Source of the DNA: JBFLYN01 sp040756655 | GTDB taxonomy: Bacteria > Bacillota > Sulfobacillia > UBA8153 | Length of the DNA: 50,424 nucleotides | Assembly (NCBI GenBank): GCA_040756655.1 | Contig: JBFLYN010000024.1 | Coordinates: 1 to 50,424 of the forward strand | Reading direction: 5' to 3' | Shown: positions 7,236 through 15,877 of the stretch, in pieces | Layout of the letters: each line of letters opens with the position of its first letter | Position numbering within the stretch: position 1 is the first letter of the stretch | Translations under genes and position numbers: made by a program | Notes under the pieces: model-generated | Seen by the model: only the letters and a program-made list of their open reading frames with translations | What the model was told of the DNA's origin: nothing | Databases searched by the model: none

Positions 7236-8419
7236 AGCGCGCCCAGCGCCAGATCTAGTATGCCCAGGGCCCGGTCGACTTCGGCCGGGCTCACCACCAA
7301 CGGGGGCAAAAACCGGATCACGTTCCCGGCCGTGCAGTTCACCAAGAGACCTCGCTCCCGGCAGGCATCCACCAGCGGCGCGCCGTCGCCTGCCAGCTGG
7401 CAAGCCACCATCAGGCCTAGTCCTCGCACCTCCACGATCATGGAGTGCCGCCCGGCCAGCTCTTGCAGACCCTGGGTGAGCCGCTTTCCGGTGGATGTAA
7501 CCTGGTCGGGCAGGCCCTGTCGCTCCATCTCGGCCAGCATGGCCAGGGAGGCCGCAGTGGCCAAGGGATTACCGCCAAAGGTAGTGCCGTGGTCTCCCAA
7601 GGACAAAGCCCGGGCTACCTCCTCGCGGGCGCAGAACGCGCCCATGGGCACTCCTGCGGCCAGCGATTTGGCCAGGGTGATGATGTCCGGCCGGACCCCG
7701 TAGTGCTCAAACGCGAACCAGCGTCCGGTGCGCCCCAGCCCGCACTGGATCTCGTCGAATATGAGGAGGACCCCGGTTTCTTCCCGCAGGGCAGCCAGAC
7801 ATGCCATGAAGTCAGAGTTGGCCACGTTGACCCCGCCTTCGCCCTGCACTGGCTCAACCAGGATGGCTGCAGTTTGCCGGTCCACAGCGGCCTTAAGCTC
7901 TTGGGTGTCGTTGAAGGGTACGTGCCTAAAGCCGGGCGGCATAGGCCCAAACCCTTGCCGGTAACGGGCCTGCCCGGTGGCGGCCAGGGTAGCCAGGGTA
8001 CGCCCGTGGAAAGAGCCGTGAGTGCACACGATATGGTAACGGTCCGGGTGGGATAGCCCGCCGAATTTCCGGGCCAGCTTGATGGCTCCTTCGTTGGCTT
8101 CAGCGCCGCTGTTGCAGAAGAACACCCGGTCAAGACCGGTGAGAGCAGCCAGGCGGGCAGCCAGCTGGGCCTGTGGCACGGTGTAGTACAGGTTAGAGGT
8201 GTGCACAAGCTGCCCAGCCTGGTGGGCAATGGCCCGCGTCACCGCCGGGTGGCAATGGCCCAGGCCGCATACGGCCAGGCCCGACACAAAGTCCAGGTAC
8301 TCCCGCCCGTCTGCATCCCATACCCGGGCGCCCTCCCCTTTCACCAATACCACCGGCTGCCGCTTGTAGGTCTGGAAGATATGGGCCTGCTCCAGCTCTA
8401 TGGTCTTTTGTGACTGCAA
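7232..8419 (-). CDS. argD: Acetylornithine aminotransferase
   Basis: A 395-residue class III PLP-dependent aminotransferase, the fourth step of arginine synthesis (N-acetylglutamate semialdehyde to N-acetylornithine). The PLP region is visible as ILIFDEIQCGLGRTG-like sequence (here LLIFDEIQCGLGRTGRWFAF) followed by DIITLAKSLAAGVPMGA with the Schiff-base lysine. FCNSGAEANEGAIKLARKFG is the phosphate-binding segment. TTG 8419 is the start, with AGGAGG upstream. It is the last gene of the argCJBD operon, 12 bases after argB. Close relatives act on ornithine, succinylornithine or 4-aminobutyrate, but the operon fixes the assignment. Confidence 0.95.
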   Translation of the reverse strand: MQSQKTIELEQAHIFQTYKRQPVVLVKGEGARVWDADGREYLDFVSGLAVCGLGHCHPAVTRAIAHQAGQLVHTSNLYYTVPQAQLAARLAALTGLDRVFFCNSGAEANEGAIKLARKFGGLSHPDRYHIVCTHGSFHGRTLATLAATGQARYRQGFGPMPPGFRHVPFNDTQELKAAVDRQTAAILVEPVQGEGGVNVANSDFMACLAALREETGVLLIFDEIQCGLGRTGRWFAFEHYGVRPDIITLAKSLAAGVPMGAFCAREEVARALSLGDHGTTFGGNPLATAASLAMLAEMERQGLPDQVTSTGKRLTQGLQELAGRHSMIVEVRGLGLMVACQLAGDGAPLVDACRERGLLVNCTAGNVIRFLPPLVVSPAEVDRALGILDLALGAL

Positions 8420-8431
8420 AGGACATGCCTC

Positions 8432-9274
8432 CTATGGCAAGAGCATGGTGCCGATACCGCGATCGGTGAAGAGCTCCAACAACAGGGAGTGGGGAACCCG
8501 GCCGTCAATGATGTGGGCCCTGGGCACTCCTGCCTGCAAGGCGGAAAGACACGCCTCGACTTTGGGCATCATTCCCCCGGAAATCACGCCCTGTTGGACC
8601 AGTTCGAGAACCTGGGCTGCCTCTAACTGGCCCAGGACCTTCCCATCGCGCACGATGCCCGCAACGTCCGTAAGGAAGATCACCTTCTCTGCACCCAGGG
8701 CTGATGCCACCGCCCCGGCGGCGGTATCGGCATTGACGTTATAGCCGGGGACTCCCGCACCCGCAGCGATGGTGGCGATGACCGGTATGTGCCCCGCGCG
8801 GGTCAGTTCCTGGATGAGAGAGGTGTTCACAGCCGTGACCTCCCCCACCAACCCAAGCCCCGGAGGATGGGTAAGCTGCCTGGCCACCAGAAGCCGCCCA
8901 TCCTGGCCGCTCAGGCCCACGGCGGAGCCACCGTGTTCGTTGAGGATGCGCACCAGCTCCTTGTTGATCTTCCCCGCGAGGACCATCTCGGCCACCTCCA
9001 GGGTGGGCTCGTCAGTAACCCTAAGACCATCTACGAACCGGGCTTCGAGGCCGGCCAGCCTCATCCACGCGCTGACTTGCGGTCCACCACCGTGCACCAG
9101 CACCGGGTTCATACCCACGCACCGCATGAGCACCACGTCCTGGGCTACCGCCGACGCCAGCCCCGGGTCGGTCATGGCGTTTCCACCGTACTTGATGACT
9201 ATGGTCTTGCCGGAAAAACGCTGAATGTACGGGAGGGCCTCAATGAGTACCTGCGAAATGTCGATAGCGGCCAA
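8432..9274 (-). CDS. argB: Acetylglutamate kinase
   Basis: A 280-residue amino-acid kinase that phosphorylates N-acetylglutamate. Family marks are TIVIKYGGNAM (ATP phosphate-binding Lys near residue 28), LVHGGGPQVSAWM, the N-acetylglutamate site including YNVNADTAAGAVA, and FLTDVAGIVRDG. The start is TTG 9274, with AAGGAGG eight bases upstream. The N-terminus lacks the long helix found in arginine-feedback-regulated hexameric NAGKs only in part (it retains a short helix before TIVIKYGG), so regulation cannot be decided by eye. Third enzyme in argC-argJ-argB-argD order. Confidence 0.95.
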   Translation of the reverse strand: MAAIDISQVLIEALPYIQRFSGKTIVIKYGGNAMTDPGLASAVAQDVVLMRCVGMNPVLVHGGGPQVSAWMRLAGLEARFVDGLRVTDEPTLEVAEMVLAGKINKELVRILNEHGGSAVGLSGQDGRLLVARQLTHPPGLGLVGEVTAVNTSLIQELTRAGHIPVIATIAAGAGVPGYNVNADTAAGAVASALGAEKVIFLTDVAGIVRDGKVLGQLEAAQVLELVQQGVISGGMMPKVEACLSALQAGVPRAHIIDGRVPHSLLLELFTDRGIGTMLLP

Positions 9275-9287
9275 GGATAAGCCTCCT

Positions 9288-10490
9288 TCAGCTGCGGTAG
9301 CTTCCGTTGATCCTGACGTATTCGTAAGTAAGGTCGCACCCCCAGGAGATAGCCTCGGCTTCCCCGGCGCCCAGGTGAACTGATACGAGGATCTCCCGGG
9401 ACGACAGCAGCTCTTTGAGGTGCGATTCGGAGTAGTTGACCGGGCAGCCCCCGGATACCACCTTCAGGCCGCAGATGGCCAGGTTCACCCGTTCCGGGCG
9501 GAAGCGGGCCCCGGAGTAGCCCAGGGCACACAGGATGCGGCCCCAGTTCCCATCGGCTCCAAACACGGCCGTCTTCACCAGGCTGGACCCGGCCACTGCC
9601 CGGGCGGCCTTGCGGGCGTCTTTGACCGAAGCGGCTCCGCCGACCTTTACTTCCATGAACTTGGTGGCACCCTCGCCATCCATGACCACCTGCTTGGCCA
9701 GTCCCGTGCACACTGCTTCCAGGGCCTGACCGAAGGCCTCCAATTCCGGCGTCCCGGGCAGTAGCCGCGGGCCCCCGGCGGCTCCGTTGGCCATAACTAG
9801 CACCATGTCGTTGGTGCTGGTGTCGCCGTCAACGGTGATCATGTTGAAAGAAACGTCGATGGCCTGTCGCAGGCATCCTGCCAGGTCGGTCCCATCGAGG
9901 CAGGCGTCGGTGGTGATAAACCCCAAGGTAGTGGCCATCTGGGGGTGGATCATGCCTGAGCCCTTGGCCATACCCCCCACGATGTACTCCGTACCGTGGG
10001 CCGAAAAACGAGCCGCCAGGGTCTTGGGGAACGTGTCCGTGGTCATGATGGCCCGGGCCGCCCCGGGTCCGCCCTCCACGCTGAGCGCGTGGACGGCGGC
10101 GGCAATACCCGGCCGGACTTGGTCCATGGGCAGTGGCACCCCGATCACCCCGGTGGACGCCACCGCCACCCGGGTTGCTTTCAGGCCCAGGGCCCGGGCA
10201 GTGTCGCCGGCCATAGTCCGGGCATCCCGGTACCCGGTCGGCCCCGTGCAGGCGTTGGCATTGCCGCTGTTGGCTACCACCGCCTGGAGGCGGTTACCTC
10301 GCAGCGCCCGGCGGGTGTACAGGACTGGGGCAGCTTTTACCCGGTTGGTGGTGAACACGGCCGCGGCCGCCGCCTGGCGGTCCGAGGCGATTATGGCCAG
10401 ATCCTCCCGGGAACGCTTGATCCCGGCGTGGACCCCGGCGGCGAGAAACCCCGCCGGGCTGGTGACATGACCAGGGAAAACCTCGTGCAT
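9288..10490 (-). CDS. argJ: Bifunctional ornithine acetyltransferase / N-acetylglutamate synthase
   Basis: A 400-residue ArgJ that recycles the acetyl group from acetylornithine to glutamate and, in bifunctional forms, also makes N-acetylglutamate from acetyl-CoA. The precursor self-cleaves before a threonine; here HPQMATTLGFITTDA places that Thr at residue 187. Other family marks are VVANSGNANACTG, VASTGVIGVPLPM (oxyanion region) and VDGDTSTNDMV. No separate argA or argE is seen nearby, consistent with the cyclic acetyl pathway. The start ATG 10490 follows a GGAGGC-type site. Confidence 0.95.
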   Translation of the reverse strand: MHEVFPGHVTSPAGFLAAGVHAGIKRSREDLAIIASDRQAAAAAVFTTNRVKAAPVLYTRRALRGNRLQAVVANSGNANACTGPTGYRDARTMAGDTARALGLKATRVAVASTGVIGVPLPMDQVRPGIAAAVHALSVEGGPGAARAIMTTDTFPKTLAARFSAHGTEYIVGGMAKGSGMIHPQMATTLGFITTDACLDGTDLAGCLRQAIDVSFNMITVDGDTSTNDMVLVMANGAAGGPRLLPGTPELEAFGQALEAVCTGLAKQVVMDGEGATKFMEVKVGGAASVKDARKAARAVAGSSLVKTAVFGADGNWGRILCALGYSGARFRPERVNLAICGLKVVSGGCPVNYSESHLKELLSSREILVSVHLGAGEAEAISWGCDLTYEYVRINGSYRS

Positions 10491-10502
10491 TTGCCTCCTC
10501 CT

Positions 10503-11537
10503 CTACGGCACCAGGGCCGGGCCCATGAGGCCGGTGGTCTCTGGCAGCCCGAACATGAGATTCAGGTTCTGGACGGCCTGGCCAGCCGCGCCCTTCCCCA
10601 GGTTGTCAATGGCTGATACCAATACCAAGAACCCCGCCCGATGGTCAACGGCCACGCCCAGCAGGCACCGGTTGGTGCCCAGGGTGTGCCGGGTCTGGGG
10701 CAGATCTCCTGGTGGCAGCACCTGTACAAAAGGTTCACCAGCGTAGAACTGGGCGCACCGGTGGTGGGCTTTTTGAGCGCTCATCCCCGGCTCGAGTGGG
10801 AGATAGACGGTGGCCAGGATGCCCCGGTTCATGGGCACCAGGTGAGGGTTGAAGGAGACCCGCACCGGAGCCCCGCACCAGCTGGAAGCTACCTGTTCGA
10901 TCTCCGGGGTATGGCGGTGCACGCCCGCAAGGTTGTAGGGCTTTATGTTCTCGTTGACCTCGCAAAAAGCCAGTGCCAGATCGGCCTTCCTGCCTGCCCC
11001 GCTTACCCCCGACTTGGCATCTACCAGCACCGGGGAGGTCGAAGCCAGCTCTTTCCACGGTGCCAGTGCCAGCAGCACTGCCGTGGGATAGCAGCCGGGG
11101 TTAGCCACCAGCGCGCAGCCTGCCAGGACATCCCGGTAGAGCTCTGGAAGACCGTACACGGCCCGGGTCAAGAGTTCCGGGCAGGCGTGGGGAAGGTGGT
11201 ACCAGGCTGTGTATTCCTCCGGGTCCTTGAGCCGGAAGTCGGCACCCAGATCGATGACGCGTACGCCCCGGGCCAGGAGTCCCGGTGCCAAGGCCATGGC
11301 GGCCCCGTGCGGAAGGGACATAAAGACCACATCGGCGCGGTCGGCCAGCTCGGGTAGGTTCGCCGGCTCGAGGGTGAGGTCCAGTGCCGCCAGCTGCGGT
11401 TGGTGCTGGCCCAGCGGCTGCCCGGCCTGGGAGGAAGTGGTGACCATGGTCACCTGTACGTGAGGGTGAGAAACCAGGAGCCTGATGACATCTCCTCCGC
11501 CGTAGCCAGTAGCACCCATCACTGCAGCTCTTATCAT
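10503..11537 (-). CDS. argC: N-acetyl-gamma-glutamyl-phosphate reductase
   Basis: A 344-residue NADPH-dependent reductase, the second committed enzyme of arginine synthesis. GATGYGGGDVIRLL is the nucleotide-binding loop, and VANPGCYPTAVLLAL carries the catalytic Cys. The start is placed at ATG 11537 (IRAAVMGATGYGG follows), with AGGGGC upstream; the frame is open eight codons further to 11561 but without a better site. First gene of argCJBD, about 30 bases downstream of the predicted transcription start. Confidence 0.95.
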   Translation of the reverse strand: MIRAAVMGATGYGGGDVIRLLVSHPHVQVTMVTTSSQAGQPLGQHQPQLAALDLTLEPANLPELADRADVVFMSLPHGAAMALAPGLLARGVRVIDLGADFRLKDPEEYTAWYHLPHACPELLTRAVYGLPELYRDVLAGCALVANPGCYPTAVLLALAPWKELASTSPVLVDAKSGVSGAGRKADLALAFCEVNENIKPYNLAGVHRHTPEIEQVASSWCGAPVRVSFNPHLVPMNRGILATVYLPLEPGMSAQKAHHRCAQFYAGEPFVQVLPPGDLPQTRHTLGTNRCLLGVAVDHRAGFLVLVSAIDNLGKGAAGQAVQNLNLMFGLPETTGLMGPALVP

Positions 11538-11573
11538 CACACCAGCCCCTAAGTCCGCCAAGAGATAATTATA

Positions 11574-11602
11574 ATTATAAGCCGTGCGGTATAATCATGC
11601 AA
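11574..11602 (-). promoter_or_regulatory. argCJBD promoter with ArgR-like operator
   Basis: Minus-strand TTGCAT (11602-11597), a 17-base spacer and TATAAT (11579-11574) form a strong sigma-A promoter with a leader of about 30 bases. Within it TGCATGATTATACC (11601-11588) resembles one arm pair of an ARG box (TGAATAATTATACA-like, 11 of 14 positions by eye). AT-rich TTATAATTATAA follows over the start site. Confidence 0.65.
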
Positions 11603-11853
11603 GCCCTTGGTCGTAATGGTAATTTTCCTTCTATATGCCGGCTGATCCGGCCTGATACGGGGCTGGCCCCACCGGGTACCTGGTCTAGCGTGCCGCCTGT
11701 CCTTCCCGGTGAGCTGGCTTCCGGCTTGTTTCCAGTACCGTAACAAAAAGGATTTCCAGCCGCGCAAGGCGAAGAAGAAACTGCTGTCCGTAACCGGCCC
11801 GGGCTGTTAGCTTCCCAACTGGCCGGGGCGGCTGGAAAGGAGAAACCCTCACG

Positions 11854-12723
11854 ATGAACACCCGGACCCTGACCGTGGACGACTATATCGAGCAAAGACT
11901 GCAGGTACAAACATTCGGCCAAGGCAAACCCCGCGTACTGGTCACCGGGGGCATCCACGGGGAGGAGACTACCGGCATCTACGTGGCCAGCCGCCTGGCC
12001 CAGTACCTGGCCCAGGTCCAGCTCCAGGGCCAGGTCTCCGTGATCTCCATGTGTAACCCTACGGCATTCCGCAGGACCCAGCGAGCCTGTCCCTTCGATG
12101 AATTGGACCTAAACCGCATCTTCCCCGGCCAGCCCGACGGGTCCCCGTCCATGGTACTGGCCCACCTGATCTGGCAGGAGGCCCGGGAGGCCAACTACAT
12201 TATCGACCTGCATTGCTGCGGCGTTCACGGGCGCAGCTACACTCTGGCCCTGCACCAGGACTTCGAGTTCGCCAGGGAGTTTGCCGCCATGCTCAGTATC
12301 CCGGTGGTCATCCAGTCTGGGGGTACCCGGGGGCAGCTCTTCGTGGAAGCCTGCCACCTGGGCATCCCAGCGCTCATCCTGGAGCTCACGGGCGGAGGAC
12401 CTGGGGGTGAGGTTAACCTCGGTGCGGCTGACGAGGCCTTCGACGCTGTACTGGGCTTTTTCCGCCAGACCGGGATACTGCCGGGGCCGACGTCCCGACC
12501 TGCGCCGACCTTCTACGGCAAGCTCATGCCGGTTATAGCCCGGTCCACCGGGCTGTTTGTCCCCCAGGTAGCGGCCGGAGCTCGCCTGTCCGAGGGGCAG
12601 CTCATTGGCGCCGTTGACGACAAGGAGGTGCATTCCCCGTTTGATGGGGTAGCCACCATGATCCGGCCACCGTCTTATGTGTTCCGAGGGCCGGTGGCCA
12701 TGGTGGCACCGCTTCTTAGGTGA
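11854..12723 (+). CDS. Succinylglutamate desuccinylase/aspartoacylase-family (M14-like) deacylase
   Basis: A 289-residue zinc hydrolase of the AstE/AspA family. The metal signature is GGIHGEETTG (His-x2-Glu near residues 35-38) and the later His in YIIDLHCCGVHG; NPTAFRRTQR and DLNRIFPG match the substrate-carboxylate region of the family, and the C-terminal 80 residues form the usual beta-rich domain. Members remove acyl groups from amino acids or process peptides; the substrate here is unknown. ATG 11854 follows GGAAAGGAG. It opens a tight operon of hydrolases ending in a tungsten aldehyde oxidoreductase, so it may release a free amino acid from an acylated or peptide precursor. Confidence 0.8.
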   Translation: MNTRTLTVDDYIEQRLQVQTFGQGKPRVLVTGGIHGEETTGIYVASRLAQYLAQVQLQGQVSVISMCNPTAFRRTQRACPFDELDLNRIFPGQPDGSPSMVLAHLIWQEAREANYIIDLHCCGVHGRSYTLALHQDFEFAREFAAMLSIPVVIQSGGTRGQLFVEACHLGIPALILELTGGGPGGEVNLGAADEAFDAVLGFFRQTGILPGPTSRPAPTFYGKLMPVIARSTGLFVPQVAAGARLSEGQLIGAVDDKEVHSPFDGVATMIRPPSYVFRGPVAMVAPLLR

Positions 12724-12756
12724 ACCAGGCAAGGCATACAGTAAGGAGGGGTTTCA

Positions 12757-13953
12757 TTGCTGGCCATTACCAACGGTAAGCTCCACACCATCACCCAGGG
12801 CATCATCGACCGGGGTACCCTTCTCATCGACGGCGGGAAGATCGTCGCCGTGGGCGCGGCCGTAACCGTCCCCGAGGGGGCCGAGGTCATCGATGCCTGC
12901 GGCAAGTTCGTGACTCCCGGCCTCATCGATGCTCACAGCCACATCGGGATTTTTGGCGAGCCCTCGGTGCCCGCTACGGCCGATGGCAACGAGATGACCG
13001 AGCCGGTCACGGCCCAGCTTAGGGGCATCGACTCTCTCAATCCCCAGGACCCGTCCTTCCCCATTGCGCTGGCTGCCGGCGTGACTGCCGTGTTCACCGG
13101 TCCGGGCAGTGCCAACATCATCGGTGGTACGGGACTGGCCATCAAGCTGGTGGGTCTTACCGCCGAGGAGATGGCCATCCCCGGCACGGAGGCCATGAAG
13201 ATGGCCCTGGGCGAAAACCCCAAGCTGGTGTACGGCTCCAAAAACCGCATGCCTTCCACGCGCATGGGCAACGCCGCCGTGCTGAGGGAAGCTTTGGTGC
13301 AGGCCCAGAATTACCTGGACAAGATGGCCCAGGCTGAAGCTGAGGCCAACGAATCGGGCAAACCGGTCAAACGCCCGGAACGGAACCTCAAGTGGGAGAT
13401 GCTGGGCAAGGTGCTCCGGCGCGAGATGAGAGCGCGTATCCATGCCCACCGGGCCGACGACATGCTCACCGCCATCAGGATCGCCGAGGAGTTCAACCTG
13501 GACTACGTCATCGAACACGCTACAGAAGGTTACCTGATATCCCGCATCCTGGCGGAGAAAAAGGTTCCTTGCGTGGTGGGCCCGCTGCTGATGAGCAAGG
13601 CCAAAATGGAGCTGGAGAAGGTCACCCTGGAAAACCCCGGTCTTCTGGCCCGGGCCGGTGTGAAAGTGGCCATCCAGTGTGACACGTCCTCCAATACCCG
13701 TTGGCTACCTCTTCACGCCGGGCTGGCCGTGCGGGAAGGCATGGATGAAGAGGATGCCTTTAAGGCCATTACCATCAACGCTGCGGAGATCATCGGCACA
13801 GCGGACCGCATGGGCAGCCTGGAGGTGGGCAAGGACGCCGACGTGGCCATTTTCAGCGGCCATCCGTTCTGTACCTACACCGTGTGCGAGACCGTCCTTA
13901 TCAACGGCAGCGTCGTCTACCGCCGGGACCACAAGCCCGGGTGCTGCTGCTGA
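12757..13953 (+). CDS. Metal-dependent amidohydrolase (imidazolonepropionase-like)
   Basis: A 398-residue amidohydrolase. The N- and C-terminal strands form the small beta-sandwich (LLIDGGKIVAVGAAV; VGKDADVAIFSG), and the TIM-barrel metal ligands appear as DAHSHIG (about residues 60-66), RIHAHRADD (about 228-236), EHATEG and a late Asp in IQCDTSSN. It resembles imidazolonepropionase-like amidohydrolases of unknown substrate rather than true HutI. The start is TTG 12757 after AAGGAGGGG. Spacing to the neighbours is 33 and 12 bases, so it belongs to the same operon as the AstE-like and asparaginase-like hydrolases, suggesting serial processing of an amide- or peptide-linked compound. Confidence 0.85.
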   Translation: MLAITNGKLHTITQGIIDRGTLLIDGGKIVAVGAAVTVPEGAEVIDACGKFVTPGLIDAHSHIGIFGEPSVPATADGNEMTEPVTAQLRGIDSLNPQDPSFPIALAAGVTAVFTGPGSANIIGGTGLAIKLVGLTAEEMAIPGTEAMKMALGENPKLVYGSKNRMPSTRMGNAAVLREALVQAQNYLDKMAQAEAEANESGKPVKRPERNLKWEMLGKVLRREMRARIHAHRADDMLTAIRIAEEFNLDYVIEHATEGYLISRILAEKKVPCVVGPLLMSKAKMELEKVTLENPGLLARAGVKVAIQCDTSSNTRWLPLHAGLAVREGMDEEDAFKAITINAAEIIGTADRMGSLEVGKDADVAIFSGHPFCTYTVCETVLINGSVVYRRDHKPGCCC

Positions 13954-13965
13954 CGGGAGGTTGCC

Positions 13966-14892
13966 ATGAAGGTCATCGCCAGCTCCAATGGCCGCATAGG
14001 GATCTTTGCCGCCATGGAAGTGCTCAGAAGAGGCGGAAGTGCGGTGGACGCGGTGGAGGCGGGTATCAGGCTGGTGGAGGATAACCCGGATGATCACACC
14101 GTGGGGTATTCCGGCCTGCCCAACCTCTTGGGCGAGGTGGAGCTTGATGCCAGCATCATGGACGGCCGCAACCGGGCGGCCGGGGCGGTAGGTGCCATGA
14201 AGGGCTTTACCTACGCCATTTCCGTGGCCAGGCGGGTCATGGAGGAACTGCCCCATTGCTTCCTCGTGGGCGAAGGCGCTTCCAGGTTTGCCCGCGAAAT
14301 GGGATTTGAAGAACGGGATCTTCTAAGCCCCAAGGCCCGGGACATCTGGCGCCAGCTCCTGGAAGCCAGGGTGCCCGAGGTGTACGCTGGCCGCATGCAG
14401 TACCTGGACAAGATCCGGCAGTATGCACGCATCACTGCGGACCCGGAACGGCCCAACGAGACGGTCAACTTTATCGCTATGGACGGGCTGGGCAACCTGG
14501 CCTGCGGGGTTAGCACCAGCGGCTGGGCCTGGAAGTACCCGGGCCGGCTGGGTGATTCGCCGGTCATCGGCGCGGGAAACTACGCCGACAACCGTTACGG
14601 AGCGGCGGCCTGCACTGGCCGGGGAGAAATGGCCATCCGGGCCTGCACTGCCCGGGCCATGGTGCTGTACCTGAGCCTGGGTATGACTCTGGATGAGGCC
14701 GGCCAGCGGGTTATGAGTGATCTCTACGATCTGGAAGACGAGTACTTCGGCCGGGTGAGCATGATCGCCATGGACGCGCGGGGCGGCCACCGGGCGTTTA
14801 GTCTTGCGCCGGACGCCACCTACCTGCATTTCGAGGCACGGATGGATGCACCCGAGGAACTGCCGCGGGTGTACGTCCCCGGTCGGGGGTGA
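13966..14892 (+). CDS. Ntn-hydrolase of the isoaspartyl peptidase/glycosylasparaginase family
   Basis: A 308-residue protein of the L-asparaginase type 2 superfamily. The precursor pattern is visible: an N-terminal alpha half (SNGRIGIFAAMEVLRRGGSA, VEDNPDDHTVG) and a nucleophile region ETVNFIAMDGLGNLACGVST, in which Thr would become the new N-terminus after self-cleavage; GRLGDSPVIGAGNYAD follows, as in N4-(beta-N-acetylglucosaminyl)-L-asparaginase and isoaspartyl dipeptidases. The residue before the nucleophile side (Glu-Thr-Val) differs from the usual Gly/Asp-Thr-Val. ATG 13966 is preceded by GGGAGG. The last base of the stop is shared with the next ATG (TGATG). Confidence 0.82.
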   Translation: MKVIASSNGRIGIFAAMEVLRRGGSAVDAVEAGIRLVEDNPDDHTVGYSGLPNLLGEVELDASIMDGRNRAAGAVGAMKGFTYAISVARRVMEELPHCFLVGEGASRFAREMGFEERDLLSPKARDIWRQLLEARVPEVYAGRMQYLDKIRQYARITADPERPNETVNFIAMDGLGNLACGVSTSGWAWKYPGRLGDSPVIGAGNYADNRYGAAACTGRGEMAIRACTARAMVLYLSLGMTLDEAGQRVMSDLYDLEDEYFGRVSMIAMDARGGHRAFSLAPDATYLHFEARMDAPEELPRVYVPGRG

Positions 14893-15614
14893 TGCCCGTG
14901 AGGAAGAAGGCCTGGTTGTTTGACCTGGATGGCACTCTGTTGCCCCTGGACATCGAGGAGTTCTTGCCCCGGTACCTCCAGGCCGTGGGCCTGCGCATGT
15001 CGGAGGTGACCGAGCCAGCCGAGTTCATAAGGCACCTTATGTTCTCCACTGCAGCCATGATGGACAACCGGGACCCGGGTTCTACGAACCGGGAAGTGTT
15101 CCTCGCGGACTTTGAACGCCGCCTGGGGAAGGACCGGGTGCAGGAGTGGTGGCCCTTGATAGAGGCCTTTTATCGCCACGACTTCCCGCTTCTGGGAACA
15201 GCCTATCGGCCGGACCCGGCCGCGCGGCGGGCCGTGCAGGCGGCCCTGGCCCGGGGAGACGAGGTGATTCTGGCCACCAATCCCCTGTTTCCGGAGGTGG
15301 CCATCTACGAGAGGATGCGGTGGGCGGGCATCGGTGACTTGCCGTTTGCGCTGGTCACTTCCTATGAGAACATGCATGCCTGCAAGCCCCACCGGGAGTA
15401 TTACCAGGAGATCCTGGAGCTGAGGGGCCTTTTGCCATCGCAGTGTACCATGGTGGGCAACGATGTCCAGGAAGACGTGGTCCCGGCCCGGAGTCTTGGG
15501 TTGGCCACTTTCCTAGTTGAAGGGCTGGTCATCGACAGAAACGGCCAGCGGTGCTTGGCCGACTACAGCGGGAGCCTGGTCCAGCTGGCCGAATTCATCG
15601 AGGCACAGGGGTGA
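14892..15614 (+). CDS. HAD-superfamily phosphatase
   Basis: A 240-residue haloacid-dehalogenase-type hydrolase. Motif I is FDLDGTLLPLD at residues 9-19 with the nucleophilic Asp; motif II lies in EVILATNPLF (Thr), and motif III/IV in KPHREYYQEIL and MVGNDVQEDVVPARSLGL. A helical cap of about 90 residues follows motif I. Substrate unknown; the family mostly dephosphorylates small metabolites. It is translated by a TGATG overlap from the Ntn-hydrolase gene and lies just before the MoaD-like gene, so a role in the same pathway, or as phosphatase of a pathway intermediate, is likely but unproven. Confidence 0.85.
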   Translation: MPVRKKAWLFDLDGTLLPLDIEEFLPRYLQAVGLRMSEVTEPAEFIRHLMFSTAAMMDNRDPGSTNREVFLADFERRLGKDRVQEWWPLIEAFYRHDFPLLGTAYRPDPAARRAVQAALARGDEVILATNPLFPEVAIYERMRWAGIGDLPFALVTSYENMHACKPHREYYQEILELRGLLPSQCTMVGNDVQEDVVPARSLGLATFLVEGLVIDRNGQRCLADYSGSLVQLAEFIEAQG

Positions 15615-15619
15615 GCGGA

Positions 15620-15877
15620 ATGGTCGTCAAGGTGCGGGTCTTTGGTATCCTCTGCAACTATACGCCGGGCCGGGCCGAAAGGCACGAATTGGAAGTGGCG
15701 CCCGGGACCACGGCCGGGCAGGTGCTGGAGCTTCTGGGGATCCCCTGGGAGGAAGTCTGGTTGCTGAGCGTGGATAACCGGCAAGTTGATGAAAGTCGGT
15801 CCCTGAACGCCGGGGATGAACTCCTGGTGTTCCCGCCGGTTGCGGGCGGTCGGGCCGGGAATGGGGTGACAGGATGA
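15620..15877 (+). CDS. MoaD/ThiS-like ubiquitin-fold sulfur carrier
   Basis: An 85-residue beta-grasp protein (VKVRVFGILCNYT start, DELLVFPPVAGG end) of the MoaD/ThiS family, which delivers sulfur as a C-terminal Gly-Gly thiocarboxylate for molybdopterin or thiamin synthesis. It lies immediately before the tungsten enzyme gene, sharing ATGA, so a role in making or tuning the tungstopterin cofactor is likely. The GG is at residues 76-77 and is followed by eight more residues (RAGNGVTG); a canonical carrier ends at GG, so this one would need trimming or works differently. ATG 15620 was chosen; GTG 15611 is an alternative. Confidence 0.75.
   Translation: MVVKVRVFGILCNYTPGRAERHELEVAPGTTAGQVLELLGIPWEEVWLLSVDNRQVDESRSLNAGDELLVFPPVAGGRAGNGVTG

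Noticed and set aside
12754..13518. 254-residue minus-strand ORF opposite the amidohydrolase
   Set aside because: Antisense shadow of a well-supported metal hydrolase; His/Gly/Asp-rich with no motif.
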